A stretch of DNA of 8,849 nucleotides from an uncultured Ilumatobacter sp. (GCA_937891565.1 CALAHA010000310.1:1-8849), one strand, 5' to 3'; shown: positions 1-6,301, numbered from the stretch's first letter. The notes: generated from the sequence alone by a model not told the origin. Numbers and translations are program-made.

Positions 1-41
1 CGAACTGGCGACTTCGTCGGTCCGAACTGGCGACTTCGTCG
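1..41. repeat. 22-bp-period tandem repeat, two copies, cut by window edge
   Basis: The 19-mer cgaactggcgacttcgtcg occurs at 1-19 and again, identically, at 23-41, giving a 22-bp period with a 3-nt joint (gtc). The array probably continues to the left of the window. It ends 35 bp before the deaminase start, so it lies in that gene's upstream region. I cannot tell whether it is a larger minisatellite, a regulatory repeat array or the eroded end of a coding repeat. Confidence 0.8.
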
Positions 42-76
42 CTGCGCGCCTGTGTCTTGCTGGTTGACTGATCTTG

Positions 77-733
77 ATGAGTTCTGCGACCGATACCTGG
101 AAATCACTGTCACTGCCTTGGCAAGTGGCGTTCGAGGAGGCCTGGGCCGCCTACCGAGCTGGCACGTTTGGGGTGGGCGCAGTGCTCGTGGACCCGGCCA
201 ATGACAATTCCATCGTGACGGCAGGGCGAAACCGTGTGATGCAGCAGCAACGGTCGCCACGAACGCTTTCGGGCAACATGACGGCGCATGCCGAGATGAA
301 TGCTTTTGCCGAACTCGACCAGTTCGATGCTGCAGGTCTGCACCTGTACACCACTCTTGAGCCGTGCCTGATGTGTGCGGCCGCCGCCATGTCGATGAAC
401 ATCGAACACGTTCATTTCGCTGCTCGCGATGAGTTCTATGCGGGTCTCGACGAATTGTGGGGCAAGCACTCGTTTACGGCGGCGCGGCAACCGGCATCTA
501 CGGGGCCGTTCGACGGGCCACTTGGTTACTTCGGCCGTCTCTTAGCAATGACGTTCAACCTCGAACAGCTTGTCGGGCAGTCAGCCGAGCAACTCGCTCG
601 TGACAAGCAGCCAGCGCTGGCTGACCTGATCGATCGGATTGCAACCGACGATCAGTGGATGGCGATTCGCAAGTCCGGCACGGTCCACCGTGCGCTTGGT
701 CACCTCTGGAGCGACCTCGAAGCCATCGGTTGA
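77..733 (+). CDS. CMP/dCMP-type zinc-dependent nucleoside or base deaminase
   Basis: This is a cytosolic hydrolytic deaminase of the cytidine/deoxycytidylate deaminase superfamily. The two zinc-site motifs are present: H-A-E at residues 71-73 (zinc-ligand His and catalytic Glu) and P-C-L-M-C at 96-100 (two zinc-ligand Cys), each followed by the expected hydrophobic helix. The core covers about residues 10-130. A C-terminal extension of roughly 85 residues is rich in helix-forming residues and makes the 218-aa protein longer than a typical TadA or guanine deaminase (about 150-160 aa). The substrate could be a cytosine or guanine compound or an adenosine in tRNA; the motifs do not decide. I chose ATG 77 over the in-frame TTG at 74. 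No Shine-Dalgarno is visible, so leaderless or weakly initiated translation is possible. It converges on the 2OG oxygenase gene with only 30 bp between the stops. Confidence 0.85.
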   Translation: MSSATDTWKSLSLPWQVAFEEAWAAYRAGTFGVGAVLVDPANDNSIVTAGRNRVMQQQRSPRTLSGNMTAHAEMNAFAELDQFDAAGLHLYTTLEPCLMCAAAAMSMNIEHVHFAARDEFYAGLDELWGKHSFTAARQPASTGPFDGPLGYFGRLLAMTFNLEQLVGQSAEQLARDKQPALADLIDRIATDDQWMAIRKSGTVHRALGHLWSDLEAIG

Positions 734-737
734 CCGC

Positions 738-758
738 AGCCTGCTGCGCTCGCAGGTT
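738..758. terminator. Stem-loop between convergent genes, possible bidirectional terminator
   Basis: A 7-bp stem with one G-T pair (738-744 with 752-758) encloses a 7-nt loop. It lies exactly in the 30-bp gap between the stop codons of the deaminase (+) and the oxygenase (-). Neither strand has a clear T-run after it, so intrinsic termination is uncertain. Confidence 0.3.
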
Positions 759-763
759 GAGCG

Positions 764-1621
764 TCAGTCGACAAGCGCGTCGCTGCGGACGCGTTCATCT
801 TCAGCACGGATGTGCTCGGGGAGTACCCGCCCAAAGAGCTGGCGTGTCCGCTCAACACGGCCAATCACGCCCGGTTCGAGGGTGTACGCAAAGATCGCGG
901 CGTGCCGTGCCGACGAGGTTTCGGGCACTCGGGTGACGCGGTGGAGCGAATGTCGGCCGCGAAAAATTTGCATGTCGCCCGGCCGGAGGTCGAGCGTGCG
1001 AACGCCCTCGCTGCCGCCCTCAAGCACTGCCTGAATCGCATCGAACCCTTCGTCGGTCGCCGAACGGATCGCCGGCACGTACTCGAAGAGTCCTCCGCTG
1101 TCGGCTTCGTCGACGAGGACTGTCACGGCAAACTCGTTGGTGTCGAAGTGCCACGTGAATTGCTGGCCGGGGTCCAAGACGTTGGCAGTCAACCCGGCGA
1201 GCGGGTCGGCGTAGCAGTGCAGTTCCGGCACACCGAGGCATTCCCCCAGGAAGCTCGTCAGCTCGGGAGAGCGGAACAGACGCGTCATCGCGTCGTCCAG
1301 GCGCCACGAGTCACCGGGGATGAAGCCGCTCGACCGTTCGATGAAGGTGTTGATCGGATGCCGATCTGGAAAGGCCGCGTCGCGAACGGTGTGAAAGTAC
1401 GGGTTGATCAATTGCGTCGAGAAGTGCGTCGTGGGCTTGCAGTCATTGATCTCGGCGTTCAGAGCGTCGACAGCTTCGGGTCGGACCAGGTCGCGAATAA
1501 TGGCGCATCCGTCGTTTTGTAGGTCGTCACGAGCGGCCTCCACAGCAACGCGGAATGCGGCCGTGCCCGGTTGGTCGAGCGGATATCGCTCGAGGTCGAT
1601 CAGGGTGCCAAGATCAGTCAT
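764..1621 (-). CDS. Fe(II)/2-oxoglutarate-dependent oxygenase, HalD/BesD-like with HxD motif
   Basis: The 285-aa protein has the double-stranded beta-helix signature of cupin-fold 2OG oxygenases. H158-F-D160 supplies two iron ligands within W-H-F-D-T-N-E-F. H227 in S-L-H-R-V-T is the likely distal ligand, and R239 is the likely 2-oxoglutarate anchor. The layout W-H-F-D-x-x-E-F-A-V-T, then G-G-x-F-E-Y, then F-R-G-R, then H-R-V-T, recalls the family containing the amino-acid halogenases BesD and HalD. Those halogenases replace the Asp of HxD with a small residue to make room for chloride. Here Asp160 is retained, so hydroxylation or another oxidation is predicted rather than halogenation. The ATG start overlaps the stop of the upstream dehydrogenase by 4 nt (ATGA), implying translational coupling. 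The substrate is unknown; a free amino acid or small carboxylate is a guess from the family and the partner. Confidence 0.85.
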   Translation of the reverse strand: MTDLGTLIDLERYPLDQPGTAAFRVAVEAARDDLQNDGCAIIRDLVRPEAVDALNAEINDCKPTTHFSTQLINPYFHTVRDAAFPDRHPINTFIERSSGFIPGDSWRLDDAMTRLFRSPELTSFLGECLGVPELHCYADPLAGLTANVLDPGQQFTWHFDTNEFAVTVLVDEADSGGLFEYVPAIRSATDEGFDAIQAVLEGGSEGVRTLDLRPGDMQIFRGRHSLHRVTRVPETSSARHAAIFAYTLEPGVIGRVERTRQLFGRVLPEHIRAEDERVRSDALVD

Positions 1622-2559
1622 CGTGAGTCATCGTCGACTTCCCAGGGTGGGGTCCAGTCGCCATCCATTCGGAACGACAGGCCAGCGTCGTCTTCGAGCC
1701 GCTTCGCGACGTGGAGTTCACCGACGTCGGTGCCGTAACGATCTCCAGCGTCGCGGAACACGCTGCGGGCGGCGTCGGTCATCACCATCGGTGCGGCGAC
1801 GCCACCCTGCAGTTCTTCGAGGAGCCCGAGGTCTTTGAGACAGAGGCCGACGGTGAACGACGGGTCGTAGTGGCCCGCAAAGATCGATGGACCGTCGTGG
1901 CGGGCCACGAAACTGTCGCCGACCGACTCGATGATCGCCCGATACAACACGCCGAGATCGACCCCGTGCGCCATGCCGACCGCGAACCCTTCGCCAAGTG
2001 CTGCGGCGGAGATGAACCAGAGCTGGTTCGTGACCAACTTGACGACGTTGCCCGTTCCGAGTGGGCCGCACGCAATGACGGCTCCGAGGTGTTCGAGGAT
2101 CGCCGTGGCGCGGGCCACAGGTTCGTCAGCGCCGCCGATGAAGAGGGTCAGCCGGCCGTTGCGGGCACCGTCGACGGCGCCAGTGACCGGTGAGTCGACG
2201 ACGTCGACGCCCGCAGGTGCTGCTTCGGCGAGGCGGGCAACGAGCTCCTTGCGGTTGGTGGTCAGGTCGACCCAGAGCGACCCGGCGCGCAGCGCAGCAA
2301 GTGCGCCACCCACTTCCATGACGGCCTCGACGTGTTCAGGGCGGGGGAGCGATGTGAGCAGAACATCGGCCCGGGCAGCGCAGTCGGCGGCCGAGGCTGC
2401 AGCGAATGCGCCGCGAACAACGGCGTGCTCGACCTTGGTCTGATCGAGGTCGAATGCGACGACGGTGAAACCGGCTTCGAGGAGGCGGTCACACATCGGC
2501 GCACCCATGTTCCCCAAGCCGATGAATCCAATGGTGCCGTGGTCTTCTGTCTGAGTCAC
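1618..2559 (-). CDS. 3-hydroxyisobutyrate dehydrogenase-family NAD(P)-dependent oxidoreductase
   Basis: This 313-aa member of the beta-hydroxyacid dehydrogenase family (relatives: 3-hydroxyisobutyrate dehydrogenase, tartronate semialdehyde reductase, GLYR/succinic semialdehyde reductase) is predicted to interconvert a 3-hydroxy acid and its aldehyde or keto form with NAD(P). The N-terminal Rossmann motif is G-F-I-G-L-G-N-M-G at 11-19. The substrate-binding segment D-S-P-V-T-G-A lies at 122-128. The catalytic lysine is K174 in G-N-V-V-K-L-V-T-N, with the conserved N178. K-D-L-G-L follows at 242-246. Length is normal for the family. The start is GTG at 2559; the next in-frame Met lies inside the Rossmann motif. 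It is the first gene of a two-gene operon with the oxygenase and is divergent from the beta-oxidation gene, which makes a role in acid or branched-chain amino acid catabolism plausible but unproven. D32-S... cofactor choice cannot be settled, although D37 at the end of beta-2 favours NAD. Confidence 0.88.
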   Translation of the reverse strand: MTQTEDHGTIGFIGLGNMGAPMCDRLLEAGFTVVAFDLDQTKVEHAVVRGAFAAASAADCAARADVLLTSLPRPEHVEAVMEVGGALAALRAGSLWVDLTTNRKELVARLAEAAPAGVDVVDSPVTGAVDGARNGRLTLFIGGADEPVARATAILEHLGAVIACGPLGTGNVVKLVTNQLWFISAAALGEGFAVGMAHGVDLGVLYRAIIESVGDSFVARHDGPSIFAGHYDPSFTVGLCLKDLGLLEELQGGVAAPMVMTDAARSVFRDAGDRYGTDVGELHVAKRLEDDAGLSFRMDGDWTPPWEVDDDSR

Positions 2560-2701
2560 TGCGGCTTATGCAATCACAAAACGACCACGGTCCTCGACAC
2601 AAGCGGCCCGCACCCGTTTGGGTTCTGCTCGATGACGGGAGCGGGTGATCAGATGGGTCCCGGAATCGAACTTCGAGGCCCGAATTTGCTTGACTGTGCA
2701 C

Positions 2702-4798
2702 ATGTCTGAATCGATCCAGTTGACCGACACCGTCCGTTTGGAACGCGAAGGTGACGTCGCGCTCGTCATCATCGACAATCCGCCGGTGAATGCGCTGAGC
2801 TGGCATGTCCGCCAGGGCTTGTTTGACGGGATGACGCAGGCGGTCGAGTCGGGCGCCAAGGCGGTCGTGGTCATCTGTGACGGCCGCACATTTATTGCCG
2901 GCGCTGACATCAGCGAGTTCGGCGGAAACGTGCCGAAGGCTGCCGGTCTACAAGAAGTGCAGGCCGCAATGGAAGACGCACCGATCCCCGTGATTGCTGC
3001 CATTCACGGCACCGCACTTGGTGGCGGTCTCGAAGTTGCGCTGTGCGCTCACTACCGCGTGTCGCTGGCCTCGGCGAAGTTCGGGCTGCCCGAAGTCAAC
3101 CTCGGCCTGCTGCCGGGTGCTGGTGGAACGCAACGCCTACCGCGCCTCGTCGGAGTCGCCAAGGCGCTGGAGATGATGACCACTGGTCGTCACATCAGCA
3201 GCACCGAAGCCAAAGACGGTGGCCTTGTCGACGATGTCGTCGATGGTGGCCTCGAAGAGTTGCGCGCCACAGCGATTGCCTTCGCCAACAATGCCGTTGC
3301 TGAGAACCTCCCGCTCGTTCGGGTCCGCGATCGCAATGAACTGGTCGAGGCGCATGCCGGCGACGAAGAGATCTTCGCCAACTTCCGCAAGGGCGTCGCC
3401 CGCAAGACCCGCGGTTTCCTCGCCCCGGAGTTCAATATCCGGTGCATCGAAGCGGCCTGTAACCAGCCGTTCGACGAAGGGCTCAAGACCGAAGGCAAGC
3501 TCTTCATGGAGCTGATGACCGGCCCGCAGTCGGCAGCCCAGCGCTATTACTTCTTTGCCGAGCGCGCTGCGAACAAGATTCCCGACATCCCTCAGGACAC
3601 GCCGCTGATTGACGTTCAGAAGGTCGGCGTCCTTGGCGCTGGCACCATGGGCGGCGGTATCGCGATGAACTTCGTCAATGTCGGTATTCCCGTGACCATT
3701 GTCGAACGTGACCAGGCGGCGCTCGACAAGGGCCTCGGCGTCGTCCGCAAGAACTACGAACGTTCACGGTCCACCACGCCCGAGCAGGTCGAAGAGCGCA
3801 TGGCGCTGATCACCGGCTCCACCAGCAAGCAAGACTTCGCCGACTGCGACATGATTATCGAAGCCGTGTTTGAAGACATGGAACTGAAGCAGTCGATCTT
3901 CCGGGAACTCGACGAGATCTGTAAGCCGGGTGCGTTGCTGGCATCAAACACGTCGGCGCTCGATGTCAACAAAATCGCTGAAGTCACCAGCCGCCCCGAG
4001 AGTGTCATTGGTATGCACTTCTTCAGCCCGGCCAACGTCATGAAGTTGCTCGAGAACGTCCGCGGTGACAAGTCGTCCGACAGCGTCGTCGCGACCACGA
4101 TGGCGATCGGCAAAAAGATTGGCAAGGTGTCGACCATGGTCGGTGTCTGCCCGGGCTTCGTTGGCAACCGCATGTTGTTCATGCGCGGCGCCGAAGCCGA
4201 GCGCATGCTGCTCGAAGGCGCCACGCCCGCCCAGGTCGACAAGGTCCTGTTCGACTTTGGCTTCCCCATGGGGCCGTTCTCGATGAGCGATCTCGCCGGC
4301 CTCGATATTGGCTGGAAGCAAGAGAATTCTTCCTCGTCGACGATCCGTGAAGTGTTGTGCGAGAACGGTCGCCGAGGCCAGAAGAACGGCATGGGCTACT
4401 ACACCTACGATGCCGAGACCCGTGCGGCCACGCCCGACAAGGAAGTCGAGCAGCTGATCAAAGACTTCGCTATTGGCAAGGGCATCGAGCAGCGCGAAGT
4501 TTCCGACGAGGAAGTCCTCGAGCGTTGCCTCTATCCAATGGTGAACGAGGGCGCAAAGATCCTCGAAGAAAAGATCGCCATTCGTGGCAGCGACATCGAC
4601 GTCGTGTGGGTCAACGGCTACGGCTGGCCGGTCTACCGCGGCGGCCCGATGCACTGGGCTGACGGCGTCGGCCTCGCAGAGATCGCTGCCAAGGTCCAGG
4701 AGTACAGCGAGCGTCTTGGTGGCAAGCACTGGGACCTCAGCCCGCTCCTGAAGTCGCTCGCCGAATCAGGCGGCCAGCTCCAGACCTACACCAGCTGA
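2702..4798 (+). CDS. fadJ: Bifunctional enoyl-CoA hydratase / 3-hydroxyacyl-CoA dehydrogenase
   Basis: This 698-aa multifunctional beta-oxidation enzyme hydrates 2-enoyl-CoA and then oxidises the L-3-hydroxyacyl-CoA with NAD. The N-terminal crotonase domain (about 8-190) has the oxyanion-hole segments I-A-G-A-D-I (65-70) and G-T-A-L-G-G-G (103-109). The two catalytic glutamates by family alignment are E111 and E131. The dehydrogenase begins with the Rossmann loop G-A-G-T-M-G-G-G (312-319). Its catalytic His is H439 in G-M-H-F-F-S-P, paired with E451, and S415-N416 also belong to the active site. The C-terminal helical half carries the usual G-W-P-x-Y-R-G-G-P-M (641-650). Length matches FadJ/FadB and peroxisomal MFE-1 (about 700-730 aa). 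ATG 2702 is preferred; the frame stays open to 2645 but that extension has no family counterpart. No thiolase gene is adjacent. The symbol reflects domain order, not proven orthology with E. coli FadJ. Its 3' end is served by the hairpin at 4837-4868. Confidence 0.95.
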   Translation: MSESIQLTDTVRLEREGDVALVIIDNPPVNALSWHVRQGLFDGMTQAVESGAKAVVVICDGRTFIAGADISEFGGNVPKAAGLQEVQAAMEDAPIPVIAAIHGTALGGGLEVALCAHYRVSLASAKFGLPEVNLGLLPGAGGTQRLPRLVGVAKALEMMTTGRHISSTEAKDGGLVDDVVDGGLEELRATAIAFANNAVAENLPLVRVRDRNELVEAHAGDEEIFANFRKGVARKTRGFLAPEFNIRCIEAACNQPFDEGLKTEGKLFMELMTGPQSAAQRYYFFAERAANKIPDIPQDTPLIDVQKVGVLGAGTMGGGIAMNFVNVGIPVTIVERDQAALDKGLGVVRKNYERSRSTTPEQVEERMALITGSTSKQDFADCDMIIEAVFEDMELKQSIFRELDEICKPGALLASNTSALDVNKIAEVTSRPESVIGMHFFSPANVMKLLENVRGDKSSDSVVATTMAIGKKIGKVSTMVGVCPGFVGNRMLFMRGAEAERMLLEGATPAQVDKVLFDFGFPMGPFSMSDLAGLDIGWKQENSSSSTIREVLCENGRRGQKNGMGYYTYDAETRAATPDKEVEQLIKDFAIGKGIEQREVSDEEVLERCLYPMVNEGAKILEEKIAIRGSDIDVVWVNGYGWPVYRGGPMHWADGVGLAEIAAKVQEYSERLGGKHWDLSPLLKSLAESGGQLQTYTS

Positions 4799-4836
4799 CC
4801 GCAACTGGCTGGCCGAGTAGGTCAGCCGAAAAACAC

Positions 4837-4868
4837 AACACCCCGCTTGGTTGACCAAGCGGGGTGTT
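4837..4868. terminator. Strong bidirectional rho-independent-type terminator
   Basis: A perfect 14-bp GC-rich stem (4837-4850 with 4855-4868) closes a ttga tetraloop. On the minus strand it is followed by GTGTTTTT, a good terminator tail for the tRNA operon. On the plus strand the tail is weaker (CTTGTGTGGTTT), but the hairpin sits 38 bp past the fadJ-like stop. It therefore probably separates two convergent transcripts. Confidence 0.85.
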
Positions 4869-4874
4869 CTTGTG

Positions 4875-4947
4875 TGGTTTCGACCGGCGTCGATCCGGTG
4901 ACCTCTCACTTTTCAGGCGAGCGCTCTGCCAACTGAGCTACGAAACC
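4875..4947 (-). tRNA. tRNA-Phe (GAA)
   Basis: The minus strand folds into a complete 73-nt cloverleaf. It has a 7-bp acceptor GGTTTCG/CGAAACC with discriminator A, a GCTC/GAGC D stem, anticodon stem CTCGC/GTGAG with loop CTGAAAA (anticodon GAA), variable loop AGGTC, and T stem ACCGG/CCGGT. The T loop reads ATCGACG, so position 54 is A instead of the usual T. The 3' CCA is not encoded. It is the last of three tRNAs and lies 6 bp upstream of the terminator hairpin. Confidence 0.95.
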
Positions 4948-4963
4948 AGATTCTGTTGTATTT

Positions 4964-5041
4964 TGGCGGTCCCGACGGGATTTGAACCCGCGACCTCCGG
5001 CTTGACAGGCCGGCGTGAACTCCTGACTTCACCACGGGACC
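4964..5041 (-). tRNA. tRNA-Asp (GTC), with encoded CCA
   Basis: The minus strand gives acceptor GGTCCCG/CGGGACC with discriminator G, D stem GTGA/TCAC, and anticodon stem CCGGC/GCCGG around loop CTGTCAA (anticodon GTC). The T arm GCGGG-TTCAAAT-CCCGT has a closing G-T pair. The terminal CCA is encoded at 4964-4966, unlike in the two flanking tRNAs. It is the middle tRNA of the cluster, 16 bp from tRNA-Phe and 66 bp from tRNA-Glu. Confidence 0.96.
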
Positions 5042-5087
5042 AGAATTGCTATGTATTCAACGGATGCGTGTCACCGCAACCGCCATG

Positions 5088-5105
5088 AAAAACCCGAGGG
5101 CTTTT
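5088..5105 (-). terminator. Weak hairpin with T-run after tRNA-Glu
   Basis: Read on the minus strand, AAAAGCC-CTCG-GGTTTTT can pair 7 bp (mostly A-T, one G-T) and ends in five T residues, 2 nt after tRNA-Glu. It could cause partial termination or mark the RNA end processed between tRNA-Glu and tRNA-Asp. The stem is weak and short. Confidence 0.35.
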
Positions 5106-5107
5106 CG

Positions 5108-5180
5108 CACCCCCAACGGGATTCGAACCCGTGCCGCCACCTTGAAAGGGTGGTGTCCTAGGCCACTAGACGATGGGGGC
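5108..5180 (-). tRNA. tRNA-Glu (TTC)
   Basis: The minus strand forms a 73-nt cloverleaf. It has acceptor GCCCCCA/TGGGGGT with a G1-T72 wobble at the end, the typical Glu D-arm start TCGTCTAG, anticodon stem CCACC/GGTGG with loop CTTTCAA (anticodon TTC), T arm ACGGG-TTCGAAT-CCCGT, and discriminator G. CCA is not encoded. It is the first of the three tRNAs; the order Glu-Asp-Phe recalls a cluster known in actinobacteria. Confidence 0.96.
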
Positions 5181-5189
5181 CTGTTCGTT

Positions 5190-5209
5190 GAGGCGAGTGA
5201 ACTCGTCTC
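5190..5209 (-). other. Stem-loop in the tRNA operon leader
   Basis: An 8-bp stem with one G-T pair (5190-5197 with 5202-5209) has a 4-nt loop. It is nested within a second inverted repeat, ttcgttg (5184-5190) and caacgaa (5218-5224). It lies immediately upstream of tRNA-Glu, where the precursor 5' leader removed by RNase P would be. Confidence 0.4.
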
Positions 5210-5224
5210 GTTGAGAGCAACGAA

Positions 5225-5230
5225 AATATA
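5225..5230 (-). promoter_or_regulatory. Putative -10 box (TATATT) of the tRNA operon
   Basis: On the minus strand TATATT lies 44 nt upstream of the tRNA-Glu 5' end, an A/T-rich island in GC-rich sequence. No convincing TTGACA-like -35 is seen at 16-18 bp (best candidates match about 3 of 6). The leader between it and the tRNA carries a stem-loop at 5190-5209. Confidence 0.4.
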
Positions 5231-5307
5231 GCGGCGGCACTGTTCTGTTCCACGCGCGATTAACGCGAACCTTGAGTTCTGCAGGACGCACGTACAGTTC
5301 GACACCC

Positions 5308-5778
5308 GTGAGCGCTCCTGCGTACATCAAGCGAATCGCCATGGCCATTGGCGTTGGGTACCTCATTGGTACATTCCCGACGGCGGATATCGTTGCTCGT
5401 CAGGCTTCTGGCGGATCGATCAATCTGCGTCAAGCAGGTTCAGGAAACCCAGGCGGGGCAAACGCGATGCAGGTGCTCGGTGCCAGAGCGGGCGCCGCGG
5501 TCATGGTCGGAGACATTGGCAAGGGAGCCCTGGTCGGGTTTCGCCGGCGGGGCAAGGGCGTGGCGTGCAGCGTTGGGCAGTACCTTGCGACCTTCCCGGC
5601 GTACTTCCCGGCGTACTTCCCGATCGACGTTGCCGTCGCCGCGATGGCTGTCTCAAACCCGAAGTTGAAGCAGCGTGCCTTCACTGCGACGCTCGCCTCG
5701 AGTGTGTTCTGGGTCGCTGGGGGCCTGATCTGGTGGGCGAAGGGCTGGCGCAACCTGTGGGGTCCGACGCCAACAGCC
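5308..5778 (+). pseudogene. plsY: Degenerate plsY-like glycerol-3-phosphate acyltransferase
   Basis: PlsY is a membrane enzyme that transfers an acyl group from acyl-phosphate to glycerol-3-phosphate. From a GTG at 5308 the frame reads a first membrane segment with G-Y-L-I-G-T-F-P (17-24), then the motif G-S-G-N-P-G-G-A-N (44-52), then D69-I-G-K-G. It jumps directly to G-F-R-R-R-G-K-G-V-A (77-86). In intact PlsY a membrane helix and the G-H-x-F-P motif, about 30 residues, separate these blocks, so an in-frame deletion near 5535 is inferred. A 12-bp tandem duplication adds F-P-A-Y (about 97-104). Recognisable sequence ends near W-G-P-T-P-T-A (151-157), where the DNA becomes degV-like in another frame; the plsY frame itself stops only at 5976. 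TTG 5272 and ATG 5341 are alternative starts. Family assignment rests on motif recall; loss of function is inferred. Confidence 0.6.
5592..5622 (+). repeat. 12-bp tandem repeat inside plsY remnant
   Basis: The unit cttcccggcgta occurs at 5592-5603 and 5604-5615, followed by seven bases of a third copy. It adds F-P-A-Y repeats to the reading frame, consistent with replication slippage. Confidence 0.85.
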
Positions 5779-6242
5779 AACTGCCAGGCTCGCTCGCTGA
5801 ACGGTATGGCATCGAGGTCGTACCACTCACCGTCACGGTCAACGGCGTCGAACACCTCGAAGGTGTCGATCTCACGCACCAAGCGTTCTACGCCGCATGG
5901 GACGGAGCAGAGGCGCCCACAATCACGACGAGCCAGCCATCACCCGGCCAGTTCGTTGAGGCGTATCAGCGGCTGATCGAGCGGGGTTGTACCGAAATCC
6001 TGTCGGTGCGCATCACCGAGGCGATGAGCCGGACGCTGAACTCGGCGAGGCTTGCCGCCCAGATGGTCGACGTACCCGTTCGGATGGTCGATTCGGGCAC
6101 CGCAAGCTTCGAGATCTCGTGCTGCGCGTGGGCTGCTGCGGACGCGACCGCCGAGTATGCGCTGAGCTGGACGCCGTCGGCGCCAGCCGGGTTACGAGTC
6201 GCCATTGGCACGTCGGATATCTCCAGCGCGTTGGTGCAGTAG
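5757..6242 (+). pseudogene. Truncated degV-like (fatty-acid-binding DegV family) fragment
   Basis: DegV-family proteins (about 280 aa) bind fatty acids and can serve fatty-acid kinases. Here only part of the N-terminal domain is recognisable: S-D-A-N-S-Q-L-P, then E-R-Y-G-I-E-V-V-P-L, then T-T-S-Q-P-S-P-G, then A-M-S-R-T-L-N-S-A-R, then D-S-G-T-A-S-F-E. The opening strand with T-D-S is missing; the frame could begin at GTG 5757 but would lack it. Glycines usual in S-G-T and S-F-G have become R and E. Similarity fades after about residue 130 and TAG at 6240 ends the frame roughly 120 residues short. It overlaps the plsY remnant by about 20 bp in a different frame, suggesting a deletion junction at 5757-5778. 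The family call is from motif recall. Confidence 0.6.
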
Positions 6243-6257
6243 ACGATCGGCCCAAGT

Positions 6258-6301
6258 GTCGGGGCCCAGACCGGCCCCGGCACCTCCGGCCTTTTCGTTT
6301 T
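6258..6301 (+). terminator. GC-rich hairpin with offset T-runs after degV remnant
   Basis: A 9-bp stem with one G-T pair (6258-6266 with 6273-6281) and a 6-nt loop lies 15 bp after the TAG of the degV fragment. T-runs at 6292-6295 and 6298-6301 follow after a 10-nt gap, too far for a classic intrinsic terminator. It may be the eroded terminator of the former gene. Confidence 0.35.

Noticed and set aside
1..41. CRISPR array
   Set aside because: Only two repeats with a 3-nt joint; there is no room for spacers and no cas genes are nearby.
110..490. Minus-strand frame inside the deaminase gene
   Set aside because: It is a shadow of the deaminase reading frame, with low-complexity basic composition and no recognisable motif.
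2666..2676. TCGAACTTCGA as a possible LexA/SOS box
   Set aside because: The actinobacterial box is TCGAAC-N4-GTTCGA; the spacing and half-site here do not fit, and the flanking genes are not SOS genes.
2655..2681. T-arm-like sequence on the minus strand suggesting a tRNA fragment
   Set aside because: The bases flanking the loop do not pair, and no acceptor or anticodon arm can be built.
2690..2695. TTGACT as a -35 box
   Set aside because: It ends only 6 bp before the chosen ATG, leaving no room for a -10 box or transcript start ahead of the gene.
2645..2701. 19-residue extension of the beta-oxidation enzyme
   Set aside because: It has no counterpart in the family, and ATG 2702 gives a normal crotonase N-terminus.
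4864..5366. Several short frames on both strands across the tRNA cluster, some resembling widespread database hypothetical proteins
   Set aside because: They are translations of tRNA genes and their antisense strands; the three cloverleaves explain the sequence fully.
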